Positions 29,134-37,926 are shown, counted from the first letter of the stretch. The stretch: 64,000 bases of DNA from Aureibaculum algae (GCF_006065315.1 NZ_CP040749.1:3176501-3240500), one strand, 5' to 3'. Program-made: numbers and translations. The notes: a model not told the origin generated them from the sequence alone.

Positions 29134-29835
29134 CTAAAGGATAAGGCTAAATTTTTCTTTTACTTTATTCACCACTTTCTTGACCATCAGTTCTTCTATA
29201 ATTAAAATTTCAGAAATTTCACTCACACTTTGATTTGCAAAAACATACAACTCAATAATGGCTTTACTTCTTGGTGGCATCTTAAAAAATAGGCTTCCTA
29301 ATAATTTTCGTTTTTTAGCAGATTGTAATGTCAAATCTTCTAAATTTAGTTTACTGGTAATTAGTTTTTCTATGGATTGATCTAAGATAATATGTTTAGG
29401 CTTAAAATCATTTTGATGGTAAGAAATATCATCTAATTCCTCATACAAAATAAAATCACCATCGCCATCAGTAGTATACCTTTCATCCATGGTTTGCAAT
29501 TCTTCTTTTAATATTTCACCAATATTGATATTATTTTCAAATTGGTGACCTAATATGGTTATTTCATCAATTTTTTCAACACTTTTTTCAAAAAGCATTC
29601 TTCTTAAATCCTTTTTGGCAATTTTATTATTGAAATTTTCAAATACGTCAAGGTATACATCATCTAAAATATCATTAGGATTAAAAAAATTCTTATCTAT
29701 TACCCCTAAATCCTCCGCAATATTTAGCTTTCTTGCTATAAAATCTTTAAGACTAGGTATAAAGCTTGAAACTTTTATATAAAAATGTTTAAAATTATTC
29801 TCTAATCTTAATTGTTGTAATTCTTTAGTAATCAT
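29134..29835 (-). CDS. Sigma-70-like protein with C-terminal HTH, uncharacterised
   Basis: 233 residues. The N-terminal part (FIARKLNIAEDLGVIDKNFFNPNDILDDVYLDVFENF) has the look of a divergent sigma region 2. The C-terminal 50 residues (SKAIIELYVFANQSVSEISEILIIEELMVKKVVNKVKEKF) fit a sigma region 4 helix-turn-helix. It may be a degenerate sigma-like regulator. No DNA-binding target or anti-sigma partner is visible. No box of the surrounding regulon was found at its promoter. Confidence 0.55.
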   Translation of the reverse strand: MITKELQQLRLENNFKHFYIKVSSFIPSLKDFIARKLNIAEDLGVIDKNFFNPNDILDDVYLDVFENFNNKIAKKDLRRMLFEKSVEKIDEITILGHQFENNINIGEILKEELQTMDERYTTDGDGDFILYEELDDISYHQNDFKPKHIILDQSIEKLITSKLNLEDLTLQSAKKRKLLGSLFFKMPPRSKAIIELYVFANQSVSEISEILIIEELMVKKVVNKVKEKFSLIL

Positions 29836-29906
29836 GATTCGGAAATTTAGATAGTTAGAATTATATATATGTTAAAGCATGCACGTAAAATAAATCAAAA
29901 TTGACT

Positions 29907-30362
29907 TTAATTTTTTCTTTTCCTTCCTGTCATTTCATTAATTTTAATCTGAAAGACAATGGGTTCCCCATCATCATAAATCTTACTTGAAAACTCACTA
30001 ATAAAATGAAGGTCTTTCAGTTCTTTTTTTCTAATTATATCCTTTATACATATAGAAAAATCATGCAGATAATATTTTGCATCAACACCTGACAATTCCT
30101 TATATTCACCATGTACAAGCACAGATCTCCAATTACTAGGCGATTGAATTTCTGCAACTTCCAATGAAACAAAATTGTTTTTTCGCATAGCCATCGTTTT
30201 TTGACCACCTTCAGTATACCCTATGATACAATTATTCTCTTTACAGTAATAGTAGGTTATAGGTACAACAAATGGCCTATTCTGAAATATATACCCTAGG
30301 AAACCGATATAATTGGAACTGAGTATTTGAATTAACTCTTTATCTTTAACTAGCTGTATCAT
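29907..30362 (-). CDS. Pyridoxamine-5'-phosphate-oxidase-like flavoprotein (NimA-like)
   Basis: 151 residues of the FMN-binding split-barrel fold. The family blocks are present: GYIFQNRPFVVPITYYYCKE, then IGYTEGGQKTMAMRKNNFVSLEVAEI and WRSVLVHGEY. This subgroup reduces flavin- or nitro-type substrates and is often annotated as nitroimidazole-resistance-like; the physiological substrate is unknown. A regulatory box stands 48 nt upstream, so the protein is expected when oxygen is low. Confidence 0.82.
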   Translation of the reverse strand: MIQLVKDKELIQILSSNYIGFLGYIFQNRPFVVPITYYYCKENNCIIGYTEGGQKTMAMRKNNFVSLEVAEIQSPSNWRSVLVHGEYKELSGVDAKYYLHDFSICIKDIIRKKELKDLHFISEFSSKIYDDGEPIVFQIKINEMTGRKRKN

Positions 30363-30378
30363 CCTTTAATATTTTTAC

Positions 30379-30421
30379 TAAAAATAATAAGAAATTAGCT
30401 GTTTTAAAATGACCAATATCA
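30379..30421 (-). promoter_or_regulatory. CRP/FNR-type box 5 and promoter (NimA-like)
   Basis: TGACCAATATCA at 30410-30421, with TATTTTTA at 30379-30386 on the reverse strand at the standard distance. Confidence 0.65.
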
Positions 30422-30436
30422 GTTGAACAAAATGTA

Positions 30437-31351
30437 TTAGTTCGTTTTATTTACATCTACTTCTAGTTTAGGTATTTTTATCAATTCTAATGTCGTAGAG
30501 GCTAACATTACTTTTCCATTAGTCAAATAAATTTCTTTTCTAATTTCATCATTCAATACATCTTTTGTGCCACGGCGTTTCTTATAATCAACAATATATC
30601 TAAGATTGAATTGTATCCAATTATCATTTAAGGTTATCGCTAAAGTTGGATCTACCTCAGCATTTTCTATATAATATTTATTTACAACATCATTCCATTT
30701 AGCCTTTGAGTTTAAGGTATAATCTGATAATACTTTACGAGCTATTTTAATAACAATAAGTTTTGCTAATTCAATGTCTGAACCATATTTAATAGGTAAG
30801 TTAAACTCATCCCAGATAAAGGGGAAATCTTGAGAATAATTATATATGGGGCCTTTAAACACAAAGGCGTTACTCAATTTTACAATTCTACCACTGTAAT
30901 TATCACTACTTACCCATTGGCCAATTTCCATCATGGTGGTATAAATACTATCCACATCAATTACATCGCCTTTAATACCATTAATTTCAATTCTATCTCC
31001 AGGTTTGTACACTTTAACTAAAAAAATATAAACAGATCCGGCCAAGCTTAAAATCAATTCTTGTAATGTAAAAGCAATACCCGCCGTAAAAACACCAATA
31101 GCAATAGTGAAATTTTTCATTGAACCTGAAAAATAGAAAAGGGATAAAAGAATTAATAATATATATCCTAATATTTCAATGCCTTTTTGAGATTTATACC
31201 TTGCACTTGTGTTTGAAATTCTCCTTCTTAAAACTCTCCTCGTCAATTTTATAACGATAATAATAAAAAGCACCCATAATAAGTATTTAACGATTCCCAC
31301 AACAAAAGGATTTTCAGAAATCCAAATTTTAATATCTTCTATTAAATTCAT
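30437..31351 (-). CDS. MscS-family mechanosensitive ion channel
   Basis: 304 residues: three membrane segments (about 18-38, 60-80, 85-110), of which the last, GIAFTLQELILSLAGSVYIFL region, is the pore helix, followed by the MscS beta domain (YKPGDRIEINGIKGDVIDVDSIYTTM). MscS channels release solutes on hypo-osmotic shock. The C-terminal vestibule domain is longer than in minimal MscS. The regulatory box shared with the histidine kinase gene fits this gene's promoter rather than the kinase's. Confidence 0.88.
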   Translation of the reverse strand: MNLIEDIKIWISENPFVVGIVKYLLWVLFIIIVIKLTRRVLRRRISNTSARYKSQKGIEILGYILLILLSLFYFSGSMKNFTIAIGVFTAGIAFTLQELILSLAGSVYIFLVKVYKPGDRIEINGIKGDVIDVDSIYTTMMEIGQWVSSDNYSGRIVKLSNAFVFKGPIYNYSQDFPFIWDEFNLPIKYGSDIELAKLIVIKIARKVLSDYTLNSKAKWNDVVNKYYIENAEVDPTLAITLNDNWIQFNLRYIVDYKKRRGTKDVLNDEIRKEIYLTNGKVMLASTTLELIKIPKLEVDVNKTN

Positions 31352-31380
31352 AGTATTTAAGAATTAATTAATATTTGTAC

Positions 31381-31423
31381 TAAAGTTAATAGATCCTAAA
31401 GCCTTTAAAAATGATACATATCA
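31381..31423 (-). promoter_or_regulatory. CRP/FNR-type box 6 and promoter (mscS)
   Basis: TGATACATATCA at 31412-31423. On the reverse strand TAACTTTA (31381-31388) sits at the standard distance. On the forward strand the equivalent position has no -7 element, so the divergent kinase gene is probably not activated from this box. Confidence 0.65.
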
Positions 31424-31523
31424 TCTAAAAAACCACCACTATAGTTTAATCGTTTATAATTATTATGCTGAAGGAATTTTTGTAACTTTACTACAGTTAT
31501 CATCTTATAAAAAATCTTGTAAA

Positions 31524-33404
31524 ATGTTTCAACAAAATCAAGATATATTTAGCATTCTATCTGAAGCAATTTCTGAATGTATTATCATTATTGATAATGA
31601 TCAAAAAATTGTATCAACCAATTCGTCTACCAATAAAGTATTTGGTTATACCTCTGCCGAATTAATAGGAAAATATTTGGAAAAACTAATTCCAAAAAAA
31701 TATCATAAAATTCAAAAAGTACTCTTCAAAAAGTTTGTTAAAAAAGGTGAGAAAAGGCAAATTTCAGATAGTATTGAACTTTATGGCTTACGAAAAAATG
31801 GTGCCATTTTTCCTACTGAAATTGGTTTAAATCCTTTTACGGTTTATGGTAAAACCTATAACATGGTTTTATTGATTGATATTACCGAAAGAAAGGAAAA
31901 TGAAAAAAATTTACTCATAAAAAGTGAAGCTCTGCAGTCAGCAGCTAATGGTATTGTTATAACCGATGCACTACAATATGACAACCCTATCATTTATTGC
32001 AATTCCGCTTTTATTAAACTCACCGGGTATTCAGAATCTGAAATCATAAATAAAAATTGCAGGTTCTTACAAACTGATGATAGAGATCAAGAAAGCATAG
32101 AGCAAATTCGATTGGCTATAAAAAAAGGAATAAGTTGTAGTACAATTCTGCGTAATTATAAAAAAGACGGTACTTTATTTTGGAATGACCTGTCTGTAAC
32201 GCCTATAAAGAATAATGATGGTGTTGTTACTCATTTTATTGGAATCCAAAATGATATTACAAAGCGGATGTATGCTGAGCAAGAACTTAAGCATTGGGCT
32301 TCTATTTTTGATGAATCATTAAATGAAATATTTATATTCGATAAAGTATCATTAAAATTTTTAAATGCTAATAGAGGAGCACAAAAAAATATAGGTTATA
32401 CTCTTGAAGAACTTAAAGAATTGACCCCTTTCGATATAAAACCTGAAATTACCGAAAATGATTTTAGAACATTGATAGCTCCTCTAATTCATAAGGATAA
32501 AGAAAAAATTGAATTTGAAGCCATCCATCAAAGAAAAGATGGCACCACGTACCCTATTGAGGTACACTTACAACTATCTTCATCTGAAGATCATGAATTA
32601 CTCGTTGCGATAATCTTAGATATTACTGAGCGAAAAAATTATACAGAAAAGTTAGAAAATACCGTCGCAAAACGGACCGAACAATTGAAAATTGCCTTGA
32701 CTAAAGAAAAAGAACTAAACGAACTTAAAACAAAGTTTCTGTCTTTAGTATCGCATGAATTTAAAACACCATTAAGTGGCATTTTAACATCAACTATTTT
32801 ACTAGAAAAATACAAGCTCACTGAACAACAAGAAAAAAGAGATAAACACTTAAATATAATTACGAGTAAAGTACATTACCTTAACAATATTCTTAACGAT
32901 TTTTTATCTATTGAACGTTTAGAATTAGGAAAAGTAACTTATAAATTTACTGATTTTAATTTGAGTAAAGTCGTAAACGAAGTGGTTTATAATGCAAATA
33001 TGTTATTAAAAGGCGGACAAAGAATTAATATTTCTCAAAATAGTGATGAATTTAACTTACATCAAGATGAGCGGATTTTAGAATTAATTTTATCTAATTT
33101 AATTTATAATTCCATAAAATATTCACCTGAAAACACAGACATTAATCTTGAAGTTTCAGAATGTGAAAATAATTTAATTTTAAAGGTTATTGATTATGGA
33201 ATAGGAATTCCGATAAATGACCAAAAACACATATTTAATCGTTACTTTAGAGCTGAAAATGTATTGAATAATCATGGTACAGGCATAGGTCTAAATATTA
33301 TAAAAGCACATTTAGAAAATTTAGGTGGAACAATAAACTTCAAAAGTGAAGAAAATAGCGGATCTACATTTATAGTTGAACTTCCAAAGATAATTGAAAA
33401 ATGA
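31524..33404 (+). CDS. PAS-LOV-PAS sensor histidine kinase
   Basis: 626 residues, no membrane segment. PAS 1 spans about 1-120, PAS 2 about 135-247, PAS 3 about 255-375, then a coiled coil and HisKA with phospho-acceptor H411 (LVSHEFKTPLSG) and an HATPase domain (N-box LSNLIYNSIKYSP, G1 DYGIGI, G2 GTGIGL). PAS 2 is a LOV domain: NCRFLQ at 178-183 includes the photoactive C179 that bonds FMN, and the flavin contacts N211, N221 (FWND) and Q242 (IGIQ) are all present. It should therefore bind flavin and respond to blue light or redox state. The stop overlaps the start of the response regulator. Confidence 0.88.
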   Translation: MFQQNQDIFSILSEAISECIIIIDNDQKIVSTNSSTNKVFGYTSAELIGKYLEKLIPKKYHKIQKVLFKKFVKKGEKRQISDSIELYGLRKNGAIFPTEIGLNPFTVYGKTYNMVLLIDITERKENEKNLLIKSEALQSAANGIVITDALQYDNPIIYCNSAFIKLTGYSESEIINKNCRFLQTDDRDQESIEQIRLAIKKGISCSTILRNYKKDGTLFWNDLSVTPIKNNDGVVTHFIGIQNDITKRMYAEQELKHWASIFDESLNEIFIFDKVSLKFLNANRGAQKNIGYTLEELKELTPFDIKPEITENDFRTLIAPLIHKDKEKIEFEAIHQRKDGTTYPIEVHLQLSSSEDHELLVAIILDITERKNYTEKLENTVAKRTEQLKIALTKEKELNELKTKFLSLVSHEFKTPLSGILTSTILLEKYKLTEQQEKRDKHLNIITSKVHYLNNILNDFLSIERLELGKVTYKFTDFNLSKVVNEVVYNANMLLKGGQRINISQNSDEFNLHQDERILELILSNLIYNSIKYSPENTDINLEVSECENNLILKVIDYGIGIPINDQKHIFNRYFRAENVLNNHGTGIGLNIIKAHLENLGGTINFKSEENSGSTFIVELPKIIEK

Positions 33405-34456
33405 AAAAAATTTTATTAATAGAAGATGACGTAGTAGTCAGAGAAAACACAGCAGAACTGTTAGAGTTGTCTAATTATAAGGTTTTTACAGCTGCAGATG
33501 GTAAAATGGGAATTACAAAAGCAATCACAGAATTACCTGATGTAATTATATGTGATATAATGATGCCTGAAATAAATGGTTATGAAGTATTAAATGTACT
33601 TTCTAAAACAATTGCTACACAGCATATTCCTTTTATTTTTTTATCCGCAAAAACTGAATATAGCGATATTCGAAAAGGAATGGATATGGGTGCTGACGAT
33701 TATTTGACCAAACCTTTTAATGAAGCTGAACTTATTAGTGCTATAGAAAGTCGAATTGCCAAAGTAGCACTTCTAAATGAGAATTCAGATTTGAAAAGCT
33801 TAATACAATCATATAATAGTGATGATAATCTAAAAACAATTGATCAGCTTAAAAACTATTTTTCTGATAATGCAGAAGAAGTTACATATAACCTTGATCA
33901 AACTATATATAGAGAAGGAGATCATTCAAATTATATATATTTAATATATAAAGGGGTTGTAAAAACCTCAAAAACTGATGAACAAGGCAAAGAATTAATT
34001 ACCGCATTACACAAAGGGGACGATTTTTTTGGGCTAACTTCTTTATCTCACAATAGGCCTTATAAAGAATCTGCAATAGCTCTCGAAAAAACACAAGTTT
34101 TCAGATTGGTAAAAAATGATTTTAAAGATCTTTTATTAAAAAATCATGCCTTAACATTAGAGTTGTTGGACTATTCTACAGAAAATGTAACCGAAATTAA
34201 AGGTCAATTATTACAAATGGCATACAGTTCTGTTAGAAAAAAAACGGCAAATACGATATTACAGTTTGCTGAAAAAATTAAAAAACATCCAAAAGATGGT
34301 ATTCGAATCTCAAGAAGTGACTTGGCTAGTGTAGCTGGTATTGCCACCGAGACTTTTATAAGAACATTAACACGTTTAAAAAAGGAAGGTATCATTGATA
34401 TTGAAGGAAGAAATATAAAGGTAATTGATATTGACTTATTAAAACAAGTTTATTAA
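33401..34456 (+). CDS. Response regulator with CRP/FNR output domain
   Basis: 351 residues. An N-terminal receiver (phospho-acceptor D52, acidic pocket D9/D10) is fused to a cyclic-nucleotide-type sensor domain (about 150-265) and a CRP/FNR helix-turn-helix (about 275-351). The recognition helix reads ETFIRTLTRL; the Glu and Arg four apart are the residues that contact TGA half-sites in FNR and CRP. There is no N-terminal Cys cluster, so it is not an iron-sulfur FNR; input should come by phosphorylation from the LOV kinase whose gene it overlaps by four bases. Best local candidate for binding the twelve TGAY-N4-RTCA boxes. Confidence 0.9.
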   Translation: MKKILLIEDDVVVRENTAELLELSNYKVFTAADGKMGITKAITELPDVIICDIMMPEINGYEVLNVLSKTIATQHIPFIFLSAKTEYSDIRKGMDMGADDYLTKPFNEAELISAIESRIAKVALLNENSDLKSLIQSYNSDDNLKTIDQLKNYFSDNAEEVTYNLDQTIYREGDHSNYIYLIYKGVVKTSKTDEQGKELITALHKGDDFFGLTSLSHNRPYKESAIALEKTQVFRLVKNDFKDLLLKNHALTLELLDYSTENVTEIKGQLLQMAYSSVRKKTANTILQFAEKIKKHPKDGIRISRSDLASVAGIATETFIRTLTRLKKEGIIDIEGRNIKVIDIDLLKQVY

Positions 34457-34471
34457 AAATTGATTTTAAAT

Positions 34472-34483
34472 TGATATATATCA
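34472..34483 (+). promoter_or_regulatory. CRP/FNR-type box 7 (usp)
   Basis: TGATATATATCA, with the weaker -7-like TAATTTAG at 34507-34514 at the standard distance, before Usp 5. Confidence 0.6.
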
Positions 34484-34537
34484 TTGTATAAAATCTATAA
34501 CACGTCTAATTTAGATGTAAATTATAGAACGAATAGA

Positions 34538-35380
34538 ATGATGACTAATATTTTAATCCCCACAGACTTTTCGGAAAATTCATGGAATGCTATCGCATAT
34601 TCCATAAAGTATTTTGAAAAATCAACATGTAATTTTTATTTACTACATGTTACTCCGATTATTAATTATGCAAGTGGTGAAACGCCCCCACTCCCCTTCA
34701 GTGGCTCTGTAGAAAAGGAACTATTACAGCAATCGAAATCTGATTTACAAGACCTATTAAATAGGATTAAGAAAATAGATTTAAATACCAAACATACTTT
34801 TATTACCATACCTAGTTACGATTATTTTATTGATTCCATAAGGGGGCAAATTGAAGAAAAAAAGATTGACCTTGTTGTTATGGCAACTAAAGGTGCCTCT
34901 GGTATTAAAAAAATAGTAATTGGCAGTAATACTGGCGATTTAATTACAAAGGTAAAAATACCTGTAATGGTTATACCTGAAAAAGCAACATTTAAGCCCC
35001 CTAAAGAAATAGCTTTTCCGACTGACTATAACATATTTTATCACACCAAAATTATAAGTGATATTTTAGAATTTTCTAAAAAACATGATACTATTATTAG
35101 AGTAGTCCATGTTGCTAAAAAAAATGAGGAATTAACACAATTCCAATTAGAAAATAAAGAATATTTAGAGGAAGTTTTAAGTACAATCCCCCATAGTTTT
35201 CATAGAATAAGTAATAAAAAAATTGAAGCAGGTATTGAATGTTTTGTAGAAAGCAGAGATATAGATATGATATTTATGGTAGCAAAAAACTTAACTCTTT
35301 TTCAGCAAGTTATGTTTAAGCCAACTGTAGAAGAGATAAGTTATCGAACTAAGATTCCCTTTATCGTATTACATGAATAA
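34538..35380 (+). CDS. Universal stress protein, two-domain (Usp 5)
   Basis: 281 residues from the Met-Met pair at 34538-34543; a longer frame begins at 34484 but its 18 extra residues do not match the family, whose start is TNILIPTDFSENSW. The nucleotide-binding pattern of domain one reads ATKGASGIKKIVIGSNT. The gene lies directly behind the kinase/regulator pair and shares its strand, with its own box between. Confidence 0.87.
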   Translation: MMTNILIPTDFSENSWNAIAYSIKYFEKSTCNFYLLHVTPIINYASGETPPLPFSGSVEKELLQQSKSDLQDLLNRIKKIDLNTKHTFITIPSYDYFIDSIRGQIEEKKIDLVVMATKGASGIKKIVIGSNTGDLITKVKIPVMVIPEKATFKPPKEIAFPTDYNIFYHTKIISDILEFSKKHDTIIRVVHVAKKNEELTQFQLENKEYLEEVLSTIPHSFHRISNKKIEAGIECFVESRDIDMIFMVAKNLTLFQQVMFKPTVEEISYRTKIPFIVLHE

Positions 35381-35394
35381 AAAACATAATAATT

Positions 35395-35784
35395 ATGGAA
35401 AATATATCTATTTTTTTAGCAAAATTTTGGGGATGGTATTTAATTATTTTCTTTTTGATATTAAGTCTAAACCCTAAAAGGATCAAACAAATCTTTGAAG
35501 ATTTGAAAGATCAAAAATTTCTTATAATTACGGCTTTCATAGCCATTATAATTGGCTTACTAAATATTTTATTTCACAATATTTGGGAAGATAGTTGGAC
35601 GATTGTAATTACATTTATTGGATATATATCACTTCTAATTGGTTTGTCTTTATTTGTTTTTCCTGACAAAACCATCAATTGGATAAACATTATAAATATT
35701 AAATTTTTACAGCTATTATATATGCTATTATTTTTAGTAGGTGTTTTCCTTTTAAATATGGCCTATGGTATTGTACCGTTTTAA
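35395..35784 (+). CDS. Small membrane protein of unknown function
   Basis: 129 residues with about four membrane segments (near 8-28, 42-62, 68-90 and 103-125) and almost no soluble part. It starts 14 bases after Usp 5 and is followed by a terminator, so it is the last gene of that transcript. No family recognised. A role at the membrane during the same low-oxygen response is an inference from position only. Confidence 0.7.
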   Translation: MENISIFLAKFWGWYLIIFFLILSLNPKRIKQIFEDLKDQKFLIITAFIAIIIGLLNILFHNIWEDSWTIVITFIGYISLLIGLSLFVFPDKTINWINIINIKFLQLLYMLLFLVGVFLLNMAYGIVPF

Positions 35785-35812
35785 AAAATATTTTTCCTCA
35801 TTAATATTTATT

Positions 35813-35846
35813 ATAAAACAGGTAAGTTAATACTCACCTGTTTTAT
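35813..35846 (+). terminator. Rho-independent terminator
   Basis: ATAAAACAGGTAAGT pairs with ACTCACCTGTTTTAT (one mismatch), ending in a T-run. It closes the Usp 5-membrane protein transcript. Confidence 0.85.
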
Positions 35847-35956
35847 AATTTAACCTAACATAAATGAACATCCTATTTTTATTTTTTATAACAATTAAAC
35901 TAGAAGCAATAATATTGGAGAAAAAACTTGGAGGTAAAATTTTAGAGTCATTTTTT

Positions 35957-36040
35957 TTACAGCTGCCAAATCCTCATTAAAAGGTGAAAAAAAATCTGAT
36001 TGACAAAAAAGCACAGCACTAAAACAATTAAATTTTTCAT
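35957..36040 (-). CDS. Small ORF, probably frameshifted secreted peptide
   Basis: From the ATG at 36038-36040 on the reverse strand the reading begins MKNLIVLVLCFFVNQIFF, which has the look of a signal peptide, then stops at 27 residues. If the run of eight T in the middle is read one base shifted, the frame continues as SPFNEDLAAVKKMTLKFY and ends after about 48 residues. A regulatory box with an exact TAATTTTG -7 element stands at the right distance upstream, which argues that the gene is, or recently was, real. Confidence 0.4.
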   Translation of the reverse strand: MKNLIVLVLCFFVNQIFFHLLMRIWQL

Positions 36041-36064
36041 GATTGTATCTATTTGTAATTCAAT

Positions 36065-36138
36065 CAAAATTACTAACGCCGGTATTTTCACGAATTGATC
36101 CGGATCATTTTTTATGAAATCCAATTATAATAGTTTTA
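36065..36138. promoter_or_regulatory. CRP/FNR-type box 8, two-way
   Basis: TGATCCGGATCA at 36096-36107. Both directions have a -7 element at 29.5 nt: TAATTTTG on the reverse strand (36065-36072, towards the small ORF) and TAGTTTTA on the forward strand (36131-36138). Confidence 0.6.
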
Positions 36139-36178
36139 ACAAAAGAAAAATTTACCTCTTGATATCTAATTATGTAAC

Positions 36179-36190
36179 TGATATATATCA
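36179..36190 (+). promoter_or_regulatory. CRP/FNR-type box 9
   Basis: TGATATATATCA, with TATATTAG at 36214-36221 at the standard distance. The leader to the next sizeable gene is long (about 170 nt) and contains a 19-codon reading frame at 36278-36337 that may or may not be translated. Confidence 0.55.
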
Positions 36191-36398
36191 TTTCAAATTA
36201 GAATCATTATAAGTATATTAGTATTCATGATTCTAAAGCTTATACATTAGGCAATTTTTAAATTTTATTTATTGCAAATGGAAGAAGCTAAAGCATCATC
36301 AAAAAAAATTGATAGAAGTACTATACTAATTCTTTAATTAGAGGCTAACAAATACTTCTGTTTCATTCTAATTTTTATAACACTATAAATAACTTAAA

Positions 36399-36836
36399 AT
36401 GGAAACTAAAATCAAAAAAGATTGGTTGGGCAGAGTTAAAAGCATTGAAGAATTGCATGATGACTCAAAACTTTGGATTTCTGAAGTAAGTTTTATTAAT
36501 GATGAATTACATTTTTTTAATGATTTATTAAGTACCTATTATATTGATATTATTGATTCTGGTTTGTCTGATGAAATCAATAAAATAATAAAAAAAATAA
36601 CTCAAGAAAAAGAATCATATAATGCATTTATGAAATTGATTCAATATCAGGAAAACCTATTATCTAAACTAATTTACACAGGTAGTGTTACCAGCAATCC
36701 AAATTATTTAAAAATGCATCAAGATTTAGAATTTAAAGTTAATGCCTATATTAAAAATTCTAAATTATTAAAAAAACAAATTTTTAGCATTGTAGAAGAT
36801 CAAATGAGAAAGAAAGAGCAAAAAAAATTACTATGA
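36399..36836 (+). CDS. Helical protein of unknown function
   Basis: 145 residues, almost wholly predicted helical and rich in Lys, Leu, Ile and Glu, with no signal peptide and no cysteines. It looks like a cytoplasmic coiled-coil or helical-bundle protein. No family recognised. The two boxes upstream place it in the low-oxygen/stress regulon; a terminator shared with the convergent Usp 6 follows. Confidence 0.7.
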   Translation: METKIKKDWLGRVKSIEELHDDSKLWISEVSFINDELHFFNDLLSTYYIDIIDSGLSDEINKIIKKITQEKESYNAFMKLIQYQENLLSKLIYTGSVTSNPNYLKMHQDLEFKVNAYIKNSKLLKKQIFSIVEDQMRKKEQKKLL

Positions 36837-36864
36837 AAAGGACCTATTTCTATGAAAAGGACTT

Positions 36865-36918
36865 AAAAGATAGTATCGGTTATAACCTTTTAGGTTAAGA
36901 ACCTTTACTATCTTTTAT
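36865..36918. terminator. Bidirectional terminator
   Basis: AAAGATAGTA (36866-36875) pairs with TACTATCTTT (36906-36915), with an inner GGTTATAACC palindrome. A-run and T-run flank the stem. It lies between two convergent genes. Confidence 0.85.
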
Positions 36919-36984
36919 TGCTAATACGAACTTCACAACACTTTTTCCTTAAAGAATCTACTTTAAAAAAGCACTTGAAATAAC

Positions 36985-37809
36985 TTACAAAAACAATAAA
37001 GGTATTTTACTAGCATACGTTATCTCTGTCATACTCGCCTTTGTAAATATTCTTTTAAAAAAAGATTCGACATGTATAATTTTAGCAACTAAATGCACTT
37101 CTTTTGTTGCTATAATATGCTCAACGGCATTTTCAATTGACTTATTTTGGTCCGTATAAAAGTTCAGTATGGTGTCTTTAAAAAATGAATTTAAGGTCTC
37201 TTTTTGAAGGTTATATTTATCTTGTTCATTCTGATTAACCATTGTTAATACATTCAGATGTGAATTAAATTTTGATATTATACCAAGTAATGGTTTTACA
37301 ATATTCTTTTCTAAACTTATTTCTGTTTCATTGATAAATAAAACTTGCGATGGTTTACAGAACTTGTGCTTTTTAGGAATAACCAAAATAGGTAAATCAA
37401 CTTTTTCAATAACCTGAATTGTATTAGAACCAAAAACAGCTTCTTTTATACTTGAAGCTCCATTTGTTCCCATCACAATCATATCCACATGTTCAATTTC
37501 TACTAATTGTTTTATAGCACTGACAAAGCTATCATAATCACAAATTCCTTCAAAAGTATAGTCTTCATTAGCGTATTCTTTCTTTAAATCATTTACTAAA
37601 ATCTCTAATGCTTTTTTAGGATTTTTTATGACAGAATCGTAAATAGATTTTTTGGGAGATGCAATTAAATCACTTGTAATATATTTGGAAACTTTCTGCA
37701 CATTGAGCACATAAAACGTAATGGTGTCTCCACTAAAAAACTGCATCGCATATGTTATAGCATTACTAGCATTCTTTGAAAAATCTGTTAATAATAGTAT
37801 CCGTTTCAT
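36985..37809 (-). CDS. Universal stress protein, two-domain (Usp 6)
   Basis: 274 residues from the ATG at 37807-37809. A longer frame adds 21 residues but would run over the -7 element and does not match the family start KRILLLTDFSKNA. Nucleotide-binding pattern GTNGASSIKEAVFGSNT; the second domain (QVLFINETE) is degenerate. Divergent from hemN and sharing one regulatory box with it. Confidence 0.87.
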   Translation of the reverse strand: MKRILLLTDFSKNASNAITYAMQFFSGDTITFYVLNVQKVSKYITSDLIASPKKSIYDSVIKNPKKALEILVNDLKKEYANEDYTFEGICDYDSFVSAIKQLVEIEHVDMIVMGTNGASSIKEAVFGSNTIQVIEKVDLPILVIPKKHKFCKPSQVLFINETEISLEKNIVKPLLGIISKFNSHLNVLTMVNQNEQDKYNLQKETLNSFFKDTILNFYTDQNKSIENAVEHIIATKEVHLVAKIIHVESFFKRIFTKASMTEITYASKIPLLFL

Positions 37810-37828
37810 AATTATATTTTTTCTCTTA

Positions 37829-37902
37829 TAAAAATACAAATTACAACGTATTGTAAATATGACATTTATCATTGTATCTCCATCATAACAACATTAATTT
37901 TG
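37829..37902. promoter_or_regulatory. CRP/FNR-type box 10, two-way (hemN / usp 6)
   Basis: TGACATTTATCA at 37860-37871. Forward -7 element TAATTTTG (37895-37902) for hemN is exact; reverse TATTTTTA (37829-37836) for Usp 6. Both lie 29.5 nt from the centre. Confidence 0.75.
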
Positions 37903-37926
37903 GCAACAAGAAAATAAGTTAATCCT

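Noticed and set aside
31412..31423. Box 6 as activator site of the histidine kinase gene
   Set aside because: On the plus strand no -7 element lies at the standard distance, whereas the minus strand towards mscS has one.
36278..36337. 19-codon gene before the helical protein
   Set aside because: Too short and without family or clear translation signal; noted only as part of the leader.
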